NCBI GenBank assembly: GCA_002686195.1
Contig: NZAS01000034.1
Span: 1-38,485, forward strand
Origin: Candidatus Pacearchaeota archaeon
GTDB lineage: Archaea; Nanoarchaeota; Nanoarchaeia; Pacearchaeales; GW2011-AR1
Direction of reading: 5' to 3'
Length of the DNA stretch: 38,485 nucleotides
Part shown: one piece after another, positions 1-7,488 of the stretch
Layout of the letters: every line of letters starts with the position of its first letter
Numbering within the stretch: position 1 is the stretch's first letter
The notes under the pieces: model-generated
Database searches by the model: none
What the model saw: the letters and a program-made list of their open reading frames with translations, nothing else
Told to the model about the DNA's origin: nothing
Position numbers and translations under genes: made by a program

Positions 1-544
1 GTGCGGGTATCGTACGTACTTACAAGCTTACCTCACGTTACCCGCGTACCTTGTACGCTCTGTACTACGTACTTGACTACCACGTTACCGGAGCGCGTTA
101 CCTTGTAACGCTATACCGGACGGACATAGGTACCCAGGTACCACCGTCTTGTGGCGTTGCGGCGTTGCGGCACCTGACGCCGGTCTCACACCTGTACCGT
201 TTTCGGTACCGTCCGCTTCTGACCGACGGGGGTACCCCCCCTGTGGCCGTGCCCGTGCCCGTCCGGGGTGCCGTACCACCACATGAGAGGGGAAAAACGA
301 CGGGAGGTGGTGCGTAACCTCCCAACGGTAGAGCGTAGCTCTGTAACACCTTGTAACAAGGTTCGGTACCGACGGTGGCATGAATGAAATTCATAGTCAT
401 ATCAATGACTTGCACCAGTTATCTCCCGAATACGGTCCGATAGTCGGTAGAGTCAGGGACTTACGGTCGGAACCTACGGTTATGAGGGAGATAACGTGAC
501 CGTTATTTGCAGGGCAAATTATATAACTTATATGTTGTGGGGAC
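1..544. other. Non-coding, hairpin-rich left end
   Basis: No convincing gene is seen: the open frames on both strands have low-complexity translations and no ribosome binding sites. The stretch holds many GTAC and GTTACC words (12 GTAC in the first 300 bases by hand count) and several short perfect inverted repeats: 95-101/105-111 (GCGTTAC, 3-nt loop), 302-308/317-323 (GGGAGGT, 8-nt loop), 331-334/338-341 (GAGC), 395-400/405-410 (AGTCAT) and 505-510/514-519 (ATTTGC). The decamer ACCTTGTAAC occurs at 100-109 and 348-357, and GGCGTTGC is doubled at 153-168. Origin, packaging site or part of a terminal repeat are possible roles; this is inference. The A+T-rich stretch 503-536 leads into the promoter at 545. 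Confidence 0.6.
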
Positions 545-573
545 TTGACAAATGTGTCAAAATATGGTATCCT
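545..573 (+). promoter_or_regulatory. Sigma70-like promoter of the rightward arm
   Basis: A perfect TTGACA at 545-550, a 17-base spacer ending in TATGG, and TATCCT at 568-573. The -35 box is half of a perfect inverted repeat, TTGACA-AATG-TGTCAA (545-560), which could be an operator or a second -35 box facing left. It is the only promoter of this type I found reading right, so it may drive the whole arm. It shares its architecture with four leftward promoters in the window. Confidence 0.7.
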
Positions 574-579
574 ATACCT

Positions 580-682
580 TCCGTTTCGTTACCGTAACCG
601 AACGAACGGAGACTCTTTAGAGTCTATAGAGAGAGAGGTTACCGTAGCGGACGTTACCGTTCCTATGAGCCAGGGGGTCTAC
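580..682 (+). promoter_or_regulatory. Structured leader RNA of the rightward arm
   Basis: This is the stretch between the predicted start of transcription (about 580) and the first likely start codon (683). A perfect hairpin AGACTC-TTTA-GAGTCT lies at 610-625 and is followed by a GA-rich run (627-637). GTAACC at 594-599 can pair with GGTTAC at 637-642, enclosing the hairpin. CCGTTTCGTT (581-590) can also pair imperfectly with AACGAACGG (601-609). The leader of the leftward promoter near 37330 has the same order of parts. A cis-acting antitermination or processing role is inference. Confidence 0.45.
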
Positions 683-862
683 ATGAACAACGTAGAAATC
701 ATTTTGAGGGATGGTCCCTTCAGTGGGCGCATCCTTCGCAGAAACCACGGAACCTTCGATGAGGGTACCCTGATTCACTTCGACGGTTTCAGCTACCGCA
801 TTGAGTGGGACGTAGAATCCTACAAATGGGTCGGCTGGTGCGTTGATAACGGCTCATTATGA
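683..862 (+). CDS. Small hypothetical protein, first gene of the rightward arm
   Basis: A 59-residue acidic-to-neutral protein, rich in aromatic residues (WDVESYKWVGWCVDNG near the C-terminus). I do not recognise a family. The reading frame is open further upstream, but that part overlaps the promoter and leader. The ATG at 683 is chosen because GGGGG lies six bases before it; an in-frame ATG at 665 is the alternative. It is the first gene after the promoter at 545, so it should be made early or at least first from this arm. The short beta-rich look (FDGFSYRIEWDV) could suit a small SH3-like fold, but this is a guess. Confidence 0.6.
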   Translation: MNNVEIILRDGPFSGRILRRNHGTFDEGTLIHFDGFSYRIEWDVESYKWVGWCVDNGSL

Positions 863-897
863 TGAGCCTATACAATTCAATCTAATGGAGATAACGT

Positions 898-1605
898 ATG
901 AATAACGCCTCTGAGGCCGCCAAGAAACTTGCGGATGAATTCGGTCTGCGCGCCGAAGACGTGAAGGGTACCGGAAAGGATGGCTTAGTGACCAAGGATG
1001 ACGTGCAGGGCGTAATCGACGCCGCTGCTCAGACGAACATCATGGTCAAGAGCAAAAATGAGCGCCTGCAAAGCATGGAACAGCCCTCGTCTCTGGAAGA
1101 CGCGGCGGAAAAGGGCGTGATTCTACCCTCTCAGGAGGAATTGCTCGACATAATCAGGTCCATGCAGTCGGAAATCTCCGACCTGCGCGAAAATCAGGCC
1201 GGATTGATCGAGCGGGAGAGCCAAGCCCGTGATCTGACGGACGACCTGTACTTCATCGCCAAGCCCAACGGTCACCGATGGGAAGAACGGCGCGTTGTAG
1301 ATGGTAAAACCGTCGCAGTGGAGTTTGTAGGCACCGCATTCTTCGGCCCGTTCGAGGATGAGGAAACAATCGAGGCGTATTTGGCTGCAAAACGTCAAAA
1401 ACGGGAAGATTCCTACATTGATTGGGCGAATATCACCGTTATGCGCGGCAAGGATGCCCGAGAGCTCGATTCCGAGGAAGCAGGGGAGCGGGAGTCGCAT
1501 TTTTCGTCTTCAGCGCCGGTAAACGTACTCGACCGACGGATTTTTGCCCAACAGCACGGTGGACACGTACCGGGCGTAGGACAAGTCGTTGGACAAGCTC
1601 AGTAA
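898..1605 (+). CDS. Protein with N-terminal E3-binding (PSBD)-like domain
   Basis: A 235-residue protein. Residues 4-42 match the pattern of the peripheral subunit-binding domain of 2-oxo acid dehydrogenase E2 proteins (E3_binding): ASEAAKKLADEFGL, then VKGTGKDGLVTKDDV. In phages this small helical domain is probably a generic protein- or DNA-binding module and not a metabolic one. A helical region follows (residues 75-105), then a compact basic and aromatic part (residues 118-165) and a polar tail with no clear domain. The start has a good ribosome binding site (GGAGATAACGT before ATG). The position before the small terminase-like gene suggests a packaging, capsid or early regulatory role, which is inference. 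Confidence 0.75.
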   Translation: MNNASEAAKKLADEFGLRAEDVKGTGKDGLVTKDDVQGVIDAAAQTNIMVKSKNERLQSMEQPSSLEDAAEKGVILPSQEELLDIIRSMQSEISDLRENQAGLIERESQARDLTDDLYFIAKPNGHRWEERRVVDGKTVAVEFVGTAFFGPFEDEETIEAYLAAKRQKREDSYIDWANITVMRGKDARELDSEEAGERESHFSSSAPVNVLDRRIFAQQHGGHVPGVGQVVGQAQ

Positions 1606-1777
1606 CCTCAATCCGCTCTCTGGAGCCGAAATTGACGCCCCCTTACCGGTGGCGGACGGCTTGAGGGGGGCGGAACTCGATCCACTGGAGAGTACCGTTG
1701 TCGGAACCCAACGAGGAAGTGAGCAGCCAAGAGATCACCAAGGCCGATGGCTCAAAAGAGGTAATCAACCGGAATAA
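1589..1777 (+). CDS. Possible small overlapping gene
   Basis: A 62-codon frame starting at TTG 1589, with AGGA seven bases before it. It overlaps the end of the E3-binding-like gene by 17 bases and the start of the small terminase-like gene by 80 bases. The non-overlapping middle part (about 1606-1697) would otherwise be the only gap here. The translation (SNLNPLSGAEIDAPLPVADG) is not low complexity, but I do not recognise it. It could instead be an upstream leader of the next gene. The weak point is the TTG start and the long overlap. Confidence 0.3.
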   Translation: MDKLSNLNPLSGAEIDAPLPVADGLRGAELDPLESTVVGTQRGSEQPRDHQGRWLKRGNQPE

Positions 1778-2150
1778 CCTTGGGCAGTTCGCCAAGGGAA
1801 TCTCAGGCAACCCGGCAGGGCGACCGAAAGGGAGCAAGAGCCGGACGCTCATAATCAAACAAGCAATGGAGGAAGCCCTGACCCGCGATGCGGCAGAGGC
1901 TTTCCACGAGATCGTAGATACAGCCATCGAGATGGCAAAGTCGGGGGACAAGGACATGATTAAGTTCGTCCTTGGCGACGTTTTGAAAGAAGCGCGTCGG
2001 GCGGACGGATCAGAGGAAGATAGTAAGAAGATCGGCAAGATCGAGATAACCTTCTCACCCTTCCAAGGCGAATCCACGAACGCCGTACAAAAGGTGATCG
2101 ACGGAGAGTTTGAGGAAATAAAGGGTCACACGAAGCGTGACCTGCCTTGA
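1698..2150 (+). CDS. Putative terminase small subunit / DNA-binding protein (DUF5681-like)
   Basis: A 150-residue protein. Residues 28-46 contain GQFAKGISGNPAGRPKGSKS, the typical N-terminal signature of DUF5681-type phage proteins, usually found beside terminases. A helical segment follows (LIIKQAMEEALTRDAAEAFH), then an acidic C-terminal region. The start is TTG at 1698 with TGGAGAG upstream; no ATG fits better. Its place ahead of the large terminase supports a role in recognising DNA for packaging, but five small genes lie between them, so this is an inference from family and context. There is no clear helix-turn-helix that I can point to. Confidence 0.6.
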   Translation: MSEPNEEVSSQEITKADGSKEVINRNNLGQFAKGISGNPAGRPKGSKSRTLIIKQAMEEALTRDAAEAFHEIVDTAIEMAKSGDKDMIKFVLGDVLKEARRADGSEEDSKKIGKIEITFSPFQGESTNAVQKVIDGEFEEIKGHTKRDLP

Positions 2151-2190
2151 ACAACACACCAAACCATCCCCCTAGCTAGGAGATTAACAC

Positions 2191-2370
2191 ATGAGCAAAA
2201 GCTCTCAGAAGCCGGAATCCGCTGGTAGCGGCTACGGTACGGACACCCCGAAGAACTCGCAGAGTATTGTGAGCCAAGGGAAGCCCGGTCACAAAGCACC
2301 TGCCCTCGGCAGCGTCAGCGTCGTGCCGGATCGCAAATCACCCGAACAGTCTCGCGGAGGTAAGAACTAA
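2191..2370 (+). CDS. Small hypothetical protein
   Basis: A 59-residue Ser/Gly/Lys-rich protein, probably disordered (it contains SAGSGYGTDTPKNSQS). The ATG has AGGAG ten bases upstream, and the stop codon overlaps the ATG of the next gene (TAATG), so the two are probably translated together. It resembles the 53-residue product at 2872-3033 in composition and in position: each lies directly before a gene whose product starts MAQN, which suggests an old duplication of a two-gene unit. No function is known to me. Confidence 0.65.
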   Translation: MSKSSQKPESAGSGYGTDTPKNSQSIVSQGKPGHKAPALGSVSVVPDRKSPEQSRGGKN

Positions 2371-2693
2371 TGGCACAGAACATCAAAGGCGCACGTCAGT
2401 TTCAGGACGTGTTTGGGGAAGTGATCCCCTTCAACGCCACCGTTGACCCGGCAGCTTTCGCAGACGACGAGTCTCAGGTCGTATCGGTCACGGTTACCGG
2501 CGCGGCTGTTGGTGATTTCGTACTGGTATCACCGGGCGTTGACATGCAGGAAGGTCTAATTTCTGCCACCGTCATCTCTGCGAATACGGTAGAGATCGTC
2601 ATCGGTCACGTTGGCGGCGATTCGACTGACCTCGCGTCCTCGACTTGGTACGGTGTCGTACTGAAGAAGGGTGGTGCATTCGGTAATCTGTAA
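2370..2693 (+). CDS. Putative capsid decoration or structural protein (MAQN paralogue 1)
   Basis: A 107-residue beta-rich protein without cysteines (SQVVSVTVTGAAVGDFVLVS). Alternating Val/Thr stretches and small residues are typical of capsid decoration or head-fibre proteins. It shares the start MAQN and overall style with the 125-residue product at 3033-3410, and each is preceded by a small Ser/Lys/Gly-rich gene. The start overlaps the previous stop (TAATG). A structural role is inferred from composition and from its place just before the terminase, portal and capsid genes. I see no recognisable domain signature. Confidence 0.65.
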   Translation: MAQNIKGARQFQDVFGEVIPFNATVDPAAFADDESQVVSVTVTGAAVGDFVLVSPGVDMQEGLISATVISANTVEIVIGHVGGDSTDLASSTWYGVVLKKGGAFGNL

Positions 2694-2875
2694 TGCCGGT
2701 TGAGCTTACAGATAGCGCAAAGCGCAAACTGAAAGAAGCAGAACGCAAGGGCTTGCTCGGGAAAGGGCTTGCTCGGCGCGCTGCGGACTCTATTACCAAG
2801 CGCAAGGGTCGCAACAAAGAGGCGATGGATATCGCCCGTCGTGCCCTTGCCCAATCAACGGACAAGCACCAATGA
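2693..2875 (+). CDS. Small basic hypothetical protein
   Basis: A 60-residue, strongly basic helical protein (AKRKLKEAERKGLLGKGLARR). It is coupled to its upstream neighbour by TAATG and to its downstream neighbour by ATGA. The charge suggests nucleic acid binding or contact with an acidic virion protein; I do not recognise a family. The repeated GLLGKGLA comes from a short internal DNA repeat, GGGCTTGCTCGG/GGGCTTGCTCGGC, at 2748-2776. Confidence 0.6.
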   Translation: MPVELTDSAKRKLKEAERKGLLGKGLARRAADSITKRKGRNKEAMDIARRALAQSTDKHQ

Positions 2876-3033
2876 GTCAGAAAGCACCAAAGCAAGATAA
2901 CAAAGGCTACGGCTTGAAAGCCGGTGCCGGTCGCCCGTCTCCGCAATCGCGGAAGTCGGAGCAGGATGGTCAGAACCGTCTCCTGAAGGAGAGCGACTTC
3001 AACGACCGCAACCGTATGGTAGGTAACGAGTAA
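2872..3033 (+). CDS. Small hypothetical protein
   Basis: A 53-residue polar, basic, probably disordered protein (QDNKGYGLKAGAGRPSPQSR). The start overlaps the previous stop (ATGA) and its own stop overlaps the next ATG (TAATG). The composition and the motif KGYG recall the product of 2191-2370 (SGYG), and like that gene it sits just before a gene for an MAQN protein. It is too short for confident family assignment, but the double overlap and the absence of any other frame across this stretch make it likely to be real. Confidence 0.65.
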   Translation: MSQKAPKQDNKGYGLKAGAGRPSPQSRKSEQDGQNRLLKESDFNDRNRMVGNE

Positions 3034-3410
3034 TGGCACAGAATCGACGTGTAACAGCATACGCCAGTACCGCCCGTACTGCCACCCCCTCCGACGTTGA
3101 GGTTCCTCAAAAGAGTGGGGACTCCGGTCGTGGTATCATCGTCACTATCGACGTAACCGCCATTACCGCCAGTCCCTCGGTTGTCTTCAACATCCGAGGA
3201 AAGGATGCACTCTCCGAGAGTACGTACCTCATTTTGGCGTCAGCCGCCGTAACCGGAACGGGTACCACGGTACTGATGATCGGTGAGAACATGATAGACG
3301 AAGCCAATTTGTCTGCCAACGCTCTCATCCCGAATACCATCGTGGTAGACCCGGTACACGGTGACAGCGACAGCATCACCTACACCGTATCGGTGGAGAT
3401 TGTTAACTAG
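3033..3410 (+). CDS. Putative capsid decoration or structural protein (MAQN paralogue 2)
   Basis: A 125-residue beta-rich protein (GRGIIVTIDVTAITASPSVV and TYTVSVEIVN). The pattern of Val/Thr/Ile strands separated by small residues is typical of small phage head decoration proteins that report on the value of a per-residue field in an Ig-like or beta-sandwich fold; the exact family is not recognisable to me. It is translationally coupled to the previous gene. The large terminase gene follows after 26 bases. It may be a distant paralogue of the 107-residue product at 2370-2693. Confidence 0.65.
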   Translation: MAQNRRVTAYASTARTATPSDVEVPQKSGDSGRGIIVTIDVTAITASPSVVFNIRGKDALSESTYLILASAAVTGTGTTVLMIGENMIDEANLSANALIPNTIVVDPVHGDSDSITYTVSVEIVN

Positions 3411-3436
3411 CCATTTTTGTGTACAAGGGGTAATTT

Positions 3437-4780
3437 ATGGCGCGTACCGTCACGCTTCCATTCCAGTTGCATGACGCGCAGCGCGAGGTCCATGAATCGC
3501 CCTCACCGTGCAAGGTCGTGCTCGCTGGACGCGGCTGGGGCAAGACCCGGTACGCAGCCATCGACGCAGTGAGCAAAGGACTTGAAACGGTCAATTGGTG
3601 TGGGAGGGAACTCACGACGGAGGCAGAGGTCATGTACATGGCACCTACCTTCGACCAAGCCAAGGGTATCTTTTGGCCCGTCCTCAAGGAAGTGGCAGAG
3701 CCGGTTACCTTAGCAGCCCATGAGAACACCTGTCTCCTGACCCTTATCAACGGGGTCCGGATACGTCTCAAGGGAATGGACAACGAGGATAGGGCACGGG
3801 GATTTATTCTCCGTCACGCTATCCTAGACGAGTACGCGGACATGGAAGAGACCGCATGGTCGGTCGTCACCGGTCCCTCGGTGATGAAGACCAACGGTAC
3901 CGTCCTCTTTATCGGGACACCGAAGCGGGGACGCCCCCACTTTCCAGAGTTGCTGGAAAAGGCGTACAACGAGCCTGATGACCCGGAACATGGGTTCCCT
4001 TTGTGGTCAGGCTTCCAGTTCCCCTCCAGCAGCAACCCGTGGCTCGATGAGCAAGCTATCTCCGCGATAGCCGCAACCATGAGCTACGAGCGGATGCGAG
4101 AGGAGCTTGAGGCAGAGATTCTTGCCGAAGGCGGAAACTACCTCCACCCCGATTGGTGGAACTTCGATCCGCACGAGCCACACGACGGATACTTCGTTGT
4201 TGCTGTAGACCTCGGTGGGTTCACCCCCGCCCCTGGCAACAAGCACATGAAGGAGCGCAGGGATGACACAGCCATTGCCATCGTCAAAATCCACAGCCGA
4301 GGCTGGTGGGTCAAGGAAATCCAGTACGGACGATGGGATACTCGTGAGACGGCTCTGCGAATCGTTCGAGCAGGTAGGAGTTGCGATGCAGTGCGTATTG
4401 GCGTCGAGAAAGGCTCGCTCTACAATGCCGTGTGGCCTTACCTCTCAGACGTTATGGCACAATTTGGTCAATTCCGGAAGGTTGAGCCGCTTACTCACGG
4501 TAATCAGCATAAAGAGGACCGCGTTATGGCGTCCCTCGAAGGACGGCTCCAACGCGGACGAATTACCCTTAATTGTTCCGAGACGCTTGCACCCAACGAG
4601 CGACCACAGTGGGCGCAAACCCTAATCAAGCAGGCGGCGGACTTTCCGGCACCTAGCACTCCCGACGACCTCATCGACGCCCTCTCTTACGTCGATCAAC
4701 TTGGTAAGACTCCCTTCTGGCAGTACTCCGAGGAAAAGCAGGATCAGTGGGAGCCAGTAGACGAAATCGTAGGACTCTAA
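3437..4780 (+). CDS. terL: Terminase large subunit
   Basis: A 447-residue DNA-packaging motor. The N-terminal ATPase shows a Walker A motif GRGWGKT (residues 31-37) and a Walker B motif AILDEYADM (D131, E132). An ATPase coupling motif, LFIGTPKRGRPHF, follows near residue 156. The C-terminal RNase H-like nuclease shows its acidic residues in VAVDLGG, IGVEKGS and DDLIDALSY. It cuts concatemeric DNA and translocates it through the portal at the prohead vertex. AGGGG precedes the ATG by six bases. The portal gene follows with a single base between stop and start. Length and motif order are complete. Confidence 0.95.
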   Translation: MARTVTLPFQLHDAQREVHESPSPCKVVLAGRGWGKTRYAAIDAVSKGLETVNWCGRELTTEAEVMYMAPTFDQAKGIFWPVLKEVAEPVTLAAHENTCLLTLINGVRIRLKGMDNEDRARGFILRHAILDEYADMEETAWSVVTGPSVMKTNGTVLFIGTPKRGRPHFPELLEKAYNEPDDPEHGFPLWSGFQFPSSSNPWLDEQAISAIAATMSYERMREELEAEILAEGGNYLHPDWWNFDPHEPHDGYFVVAVDLGGFTPAPGNKHMKERRDDTAIAIVKIHSRGWWVKEIQYGRWDTRETALRIVRAGRSCDAVRIGVEKGSLYNAVWPYLSDVMAQFGQFRKVEPLTHGNQHKEDRVMASLEGRLQRGRITLNCSETLAPNERPQWAQTLIKQAADFPAPSTPDDLIDALSYVDQLGKTPFWQYSEEKQDQWEPVDEIVGL

Positions 4781-4781
4781 T

Positions 4782-6824
4782 ATGCCGACACTTGTAGGCT
4801 CCCTAGCCGACAACAATGACACCAACGCAAAGCAGGGTTCTAATACGGACTTGGTTTCGTGGGTCATGGAGCGAGTAGACCGGTGGCGGGATGACCGCGA
4901 CCAGACGTACGAGAAGGTTTGGGGCGAGTACTACCGCCTCTGGCGCGGACGGCACATAGACGAGGACAAGACCCGTTCCACGGAGAGGTCACGCCTCGTT
5001 AGTCCGGCACTCGCGCAGGCACTCGAAATGACCGTCGCGGAGCTTGAGGAAGCTACCTTCGGGCGTGACGCTTGGGTCGATATCATAGATGAGACGGGAG
5101 ACCCGGATCACGCGGATATCAACGGCATCCGCCGCCAGTTCATTGACGACATGGCAATGGACAAGGTACCGGAAGCCATCACTAACACGTTCATGCACGG
5201 TGGGCTATGGGGCACCCTCGCAGCCAAGGTGGTTGTTGAGGAACAGAACACCACCCTAGCCACCAAAGACGAAAACGGCAAGTACATCATCGCACACGAG
5301 CCGCGAGTAGCGGTCAAGGTCGTAGCGATACCTCCGATGGAGCTTATCCCCGACCCGGATGCAGAATTTGTCGATGATATGCTCGGAATCGTACATGAGG
5401 TCACCAAGCCTCGCGCTTGGTTGCTCCAACAGCCGTACGGACGGGCATACGCCGCAAGTATCTCTCGGGTACCGAACCATGACGAAAATAAAGTCACGCT
5501 AGGCGACCCGGAGGCTCTGATTGCCTCCCAACCCAACCAAGTACTTGTCACAGAGTACCACGGGCTTGTACCAAAAAGGCTTCTCCCGGCAAATGCACCC
5601 AAGCCGCGCATAGTAGATGCACTGGCGGCAGCAGAGATCGAGACCTCCAGTACGGCGGATTCTCGGGGAGAATTGGACGACGACGGTGAAATGGTGGAAG
5701 CCATCGTCACCATCTTCGATAAGAAGGCCCAAGGAAGGGCAATCGAAAACCCCTTCATCCACAACGACCGCAGCATCGTAGCCGCGCCGTTCGAGCGCGT
5801 ACCGGGCCGATTTTGGGGTCGGGGCGTCATGGAGAAGGGCTACAATCCACAGAAGGCACTCGACGCCGAAATCCGTACCCGTATGGATGTTATGGCGCTC
5901 ATCGCAAACCCGATGCTTGGTGCGGACCAGACCGCCCTCCCTCGTGGTTTCGACCTTCGCGTACGACCGGGGAAGGTATGGCTGACCAACAGTTCGCCAA
6001 AAGAAGCGTTACACCCAATGGCGTTCCCGAATTTGGACCCTGCAAGTTTTTCGCAGACCTCGGAAATGGAGAGGATGGTTCAGATGGGAACTGGTGCGAT
6101 GGACACTGCAACCCCGCTGGAGGCAAACCGTCGAAACGAAACCGCAACCGGTACCTCGCTAATTGCAGGCACGTTCGTCAAGAGGTCCAAGCGAGCGCTT
6201 CGGACCATAACCAATAGCTTCCTGAACCCGCTGATCCAGAAGATCGTGTGGCGTCGGATGGACTACGACACGACGAACTACCCGCAGGACTTCAACTTCC
6301 GCGTGTCCAGTACCCTCGGTATCGTGGCACGGGAGATCGAGCAGAACCAGATGACGAGTCTGTTGCAGTACGCGCAAGGCAAGCCGACGACCTCGAATGT
6401 ACTCATTCAGGCGATCTTCGACAACAGCGCCTCTCCCTACAAGGCAGAGATCGCGCAGGCGCTCAAGTCGGACGCACAACCCGACCCGGTGCAGCAGCAG
6501 ATGGTGCAACTCCAGCAGCAGGTAGCACAGCTACAGGTACAGGAGCAGGCGGCGAAAGTACAGCTTACCCAACAGGACGCGGTGAAGCGTTCGGTTGAAG
6601 CCAAGAAGCTCGAATCCGATATCTTCGTGAACATTGCCAAGATCAAGGAAATGGAGCGCAGTGGGCAACTCGACGCTGCGGGGCAGCAGATCGAGGTCGC
6701 ACGACTGATGAAGGAACTCGAAGAAGTCCGCCAGTTCGCCCGACAAATTGACGTTTCCATGATGAAGGTCATGGCAGACGCGAACAAACCACAAGGGGGA
6801 AACAGTGGGAAAGATAGCGATTGA
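4782..6824 (+). CDS. Portal protein
   Basis: A 680-residue portal (head-tail connector ring) protein, the docking site of the terminase and of the tail. The N-terminal part (VDRWRDDRDQTYEKVWGEYYRLW truncated here: key residues W35-W51) is typical of podovirus portals, and the central region contains the wing and stem segments. The C-terminal 120 residues are a long Gln-rich coiled coil (VQQQMVQLQQQVAQLQVQEQ), probably the helical barrel seen in P22-like portals. The gene follows terL directly and overlaps the next gene by 20 bases. Portal size is at the upper end for T7-like phages, due to the barrel extension. Confidence 0.9.
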   Translation: MPTLVGSLADNNDTNAKQGSNTDLVSWVMERVDRWRDDRDQTYEKVWGEYYRLWRGRHIDEDKTRSTERSRLVSPALAQALEMTVAELEEATFGRDAWVDIIDETGDPDHADINGIRRQFIDDMAMDKVPEAITNTFMHGGLWGTLAAKVVVEEQNTTLATKDENGKYIIAHEPRVAVKVVAIPPMELIPDPDAEFVDDMLGIVHEVTKPRAWLLQQPYGRAYAASISRVPNHDENKVTLGDPEALIASQPNQVLVTEYHGLVPKRLLPANAPKPRIVDALAAAEIETSSTADSRGELDDDGEMVEAIVTIFDKKAQGRAIENPFIHNDRSIVAAPFERVPGRFWGRGVMEKGYNPQKALDAEIRTRMDVMALIANPMLGADQTALPRGFDLRVRPGKVWLTNSSPKEALHPMAFPNLDPASFSQTSEMERMVQMGTGAMDTATPLEANRRNETATGTSLIAGTFVKRSKRALRTITNSFLNPLIQKIVWRRMDYDTTNYPQDFNFRVSSTLGIVAREIEQNQMTSLLQYAQGKPTTSNVLIQAIFDNSASPYKAEIAQALKSDAQPDPVQQQMVQLQQQVAQLQVQEQAAKVQLTQQDAVKRSVEAKKLESDIFVNIAKIKEMERSGQLDAAGQQIEVARLMKELEEVRQFARQIDVSMMKVMADANKPQGGNSGKDSD

Positions 6825-7134
6825 TCGAGCCGCCCTCACGGGCGACCAAGTACAAGAACTCGACCGGTGGGAGCAATTCTTCCACGGTCCAATCTGGCGG
6901 GATATCGTCACCCGGTTCAACCCGGAGATCGAAGGCCTCCAGAACTCGTACCACAACGTTGTAGGTGAACAAATGCTCGGGCGCACCCAAGGTGCTCTCA
7001 GCGTCTACTACCGCATTCTGGTACACCTTCCAGACCTTATCCATACGGAATTCCTCGTGAAGACCGGACAGATAGGCGCGGATGAGGGTCATAGCGAAGA
7101 TGACCCGGTATCCCCGGAAGATTGGCGTCGTTAG
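6805..7134 (+). CDS. Hypothetical protein downstream of portal
   Basis: A 109-residue mostly helical protein (LDRWEQFFHGPIWRDIVTRF). It starts at GTG 6805, with AAGGGGG upstream, inside the end of the portal gene, so translation is probably coupled. The central part (LQNSYHNVVGEQMLGRTQGA) and an acidic tail are compatible with a small protein that works during head assembly. Proteins of this size and place are common between portal and scaffold genes of podoviruses, but their role is not known to me. Confidence 0.7.
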   Translation: MGKIAIDRAALTGDQVQELDRWEQFFHGPIWRDIVTRFNPEIEGLQNSYHNVVGEQMLGRTQGALSVYYRILVHLPDLIHTEFLVKTGQIGADEGHSEDDPVSPEDWRR

Positions 7135-7137
7135 GCG

Positions 7138-7419
7138 ATGGCGCGCATCATCCGAGATATCCGCTGTAACGATTGTCTTACAGTTACCGAACATTGGATC
7201 AGCAAAGAGGAATTAGCCTCCCTCAATTGCCCCGAGTGTGGTAGCTCTGATATGACCGTTATGATCGGCGCTCCGCATTTTGGAATCACGGCATCGGTTG
7301 CCAACGGTCAGGCGTCCTCGGACGGAATGACCACCGGCATCGACAAGTGGGAAAAGATGCGGAAACAGAAGCAGAGAATCGAGAAGCGGAACTTAGAGCG
7401 TCACGGCACTTACGACTAG
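7138..7419 (+). CDS. Zinc-ribbon protein (FmdB-like)
   Basis: A 93-residue protein with two CxxC pairs in the first 35 residues, CNDC and CPEC, with the FmdB-like pattern of an N-terminal zinc ribbon followed by a polar tail. The C-terminal part is basic and helical (KWEKMRKQKQRIEKRNLER). Small FmdB-like proteins occur in the capsid regions of many phages, where their role is unclear; a nucleic acid or protein scaffold contact is plausible. The gene starts four bases after the previous stop. A 69-base gap follows before the scaffold gene. Confidence 0.75.
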   Translation: MARIIRDIRCNDCLTVTEHWISKEELASLNCPECGSSDMTVMIGAPHFGITASVANGQASSDGMTTGIDKWEKMRKQKQRIEKRNLERHGTYD

Positions 7420-7488
7420 GTTCCCACACCCACGAACTGCTATAACTTTGCACAACCCGTAGGCACGGGCGCATATTGGGAGAAAGCC

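Noticed and set aside
51..415. Open frames on both strands in the left end
   Set aside because: Low-complexity Pro/Val/Arg/Thr translations, no ribosome binding site, mutual overlap; they result from the GTAC- and GC-rich composition.
545..682. Longer version of the first gene starting at TTG 545
   Set aside because: The start would be the -35 box itself and the frame would span the promoter and hairpin; ATG 683 has a better ribosome binding site.
7448..7477. Promoter-like TTGCAC-N18-CATATT before the scaffold gene
   Set aside because: Weak boxes, 18-base spacer, and no match with the conserved spacer elements of the five better promoters.
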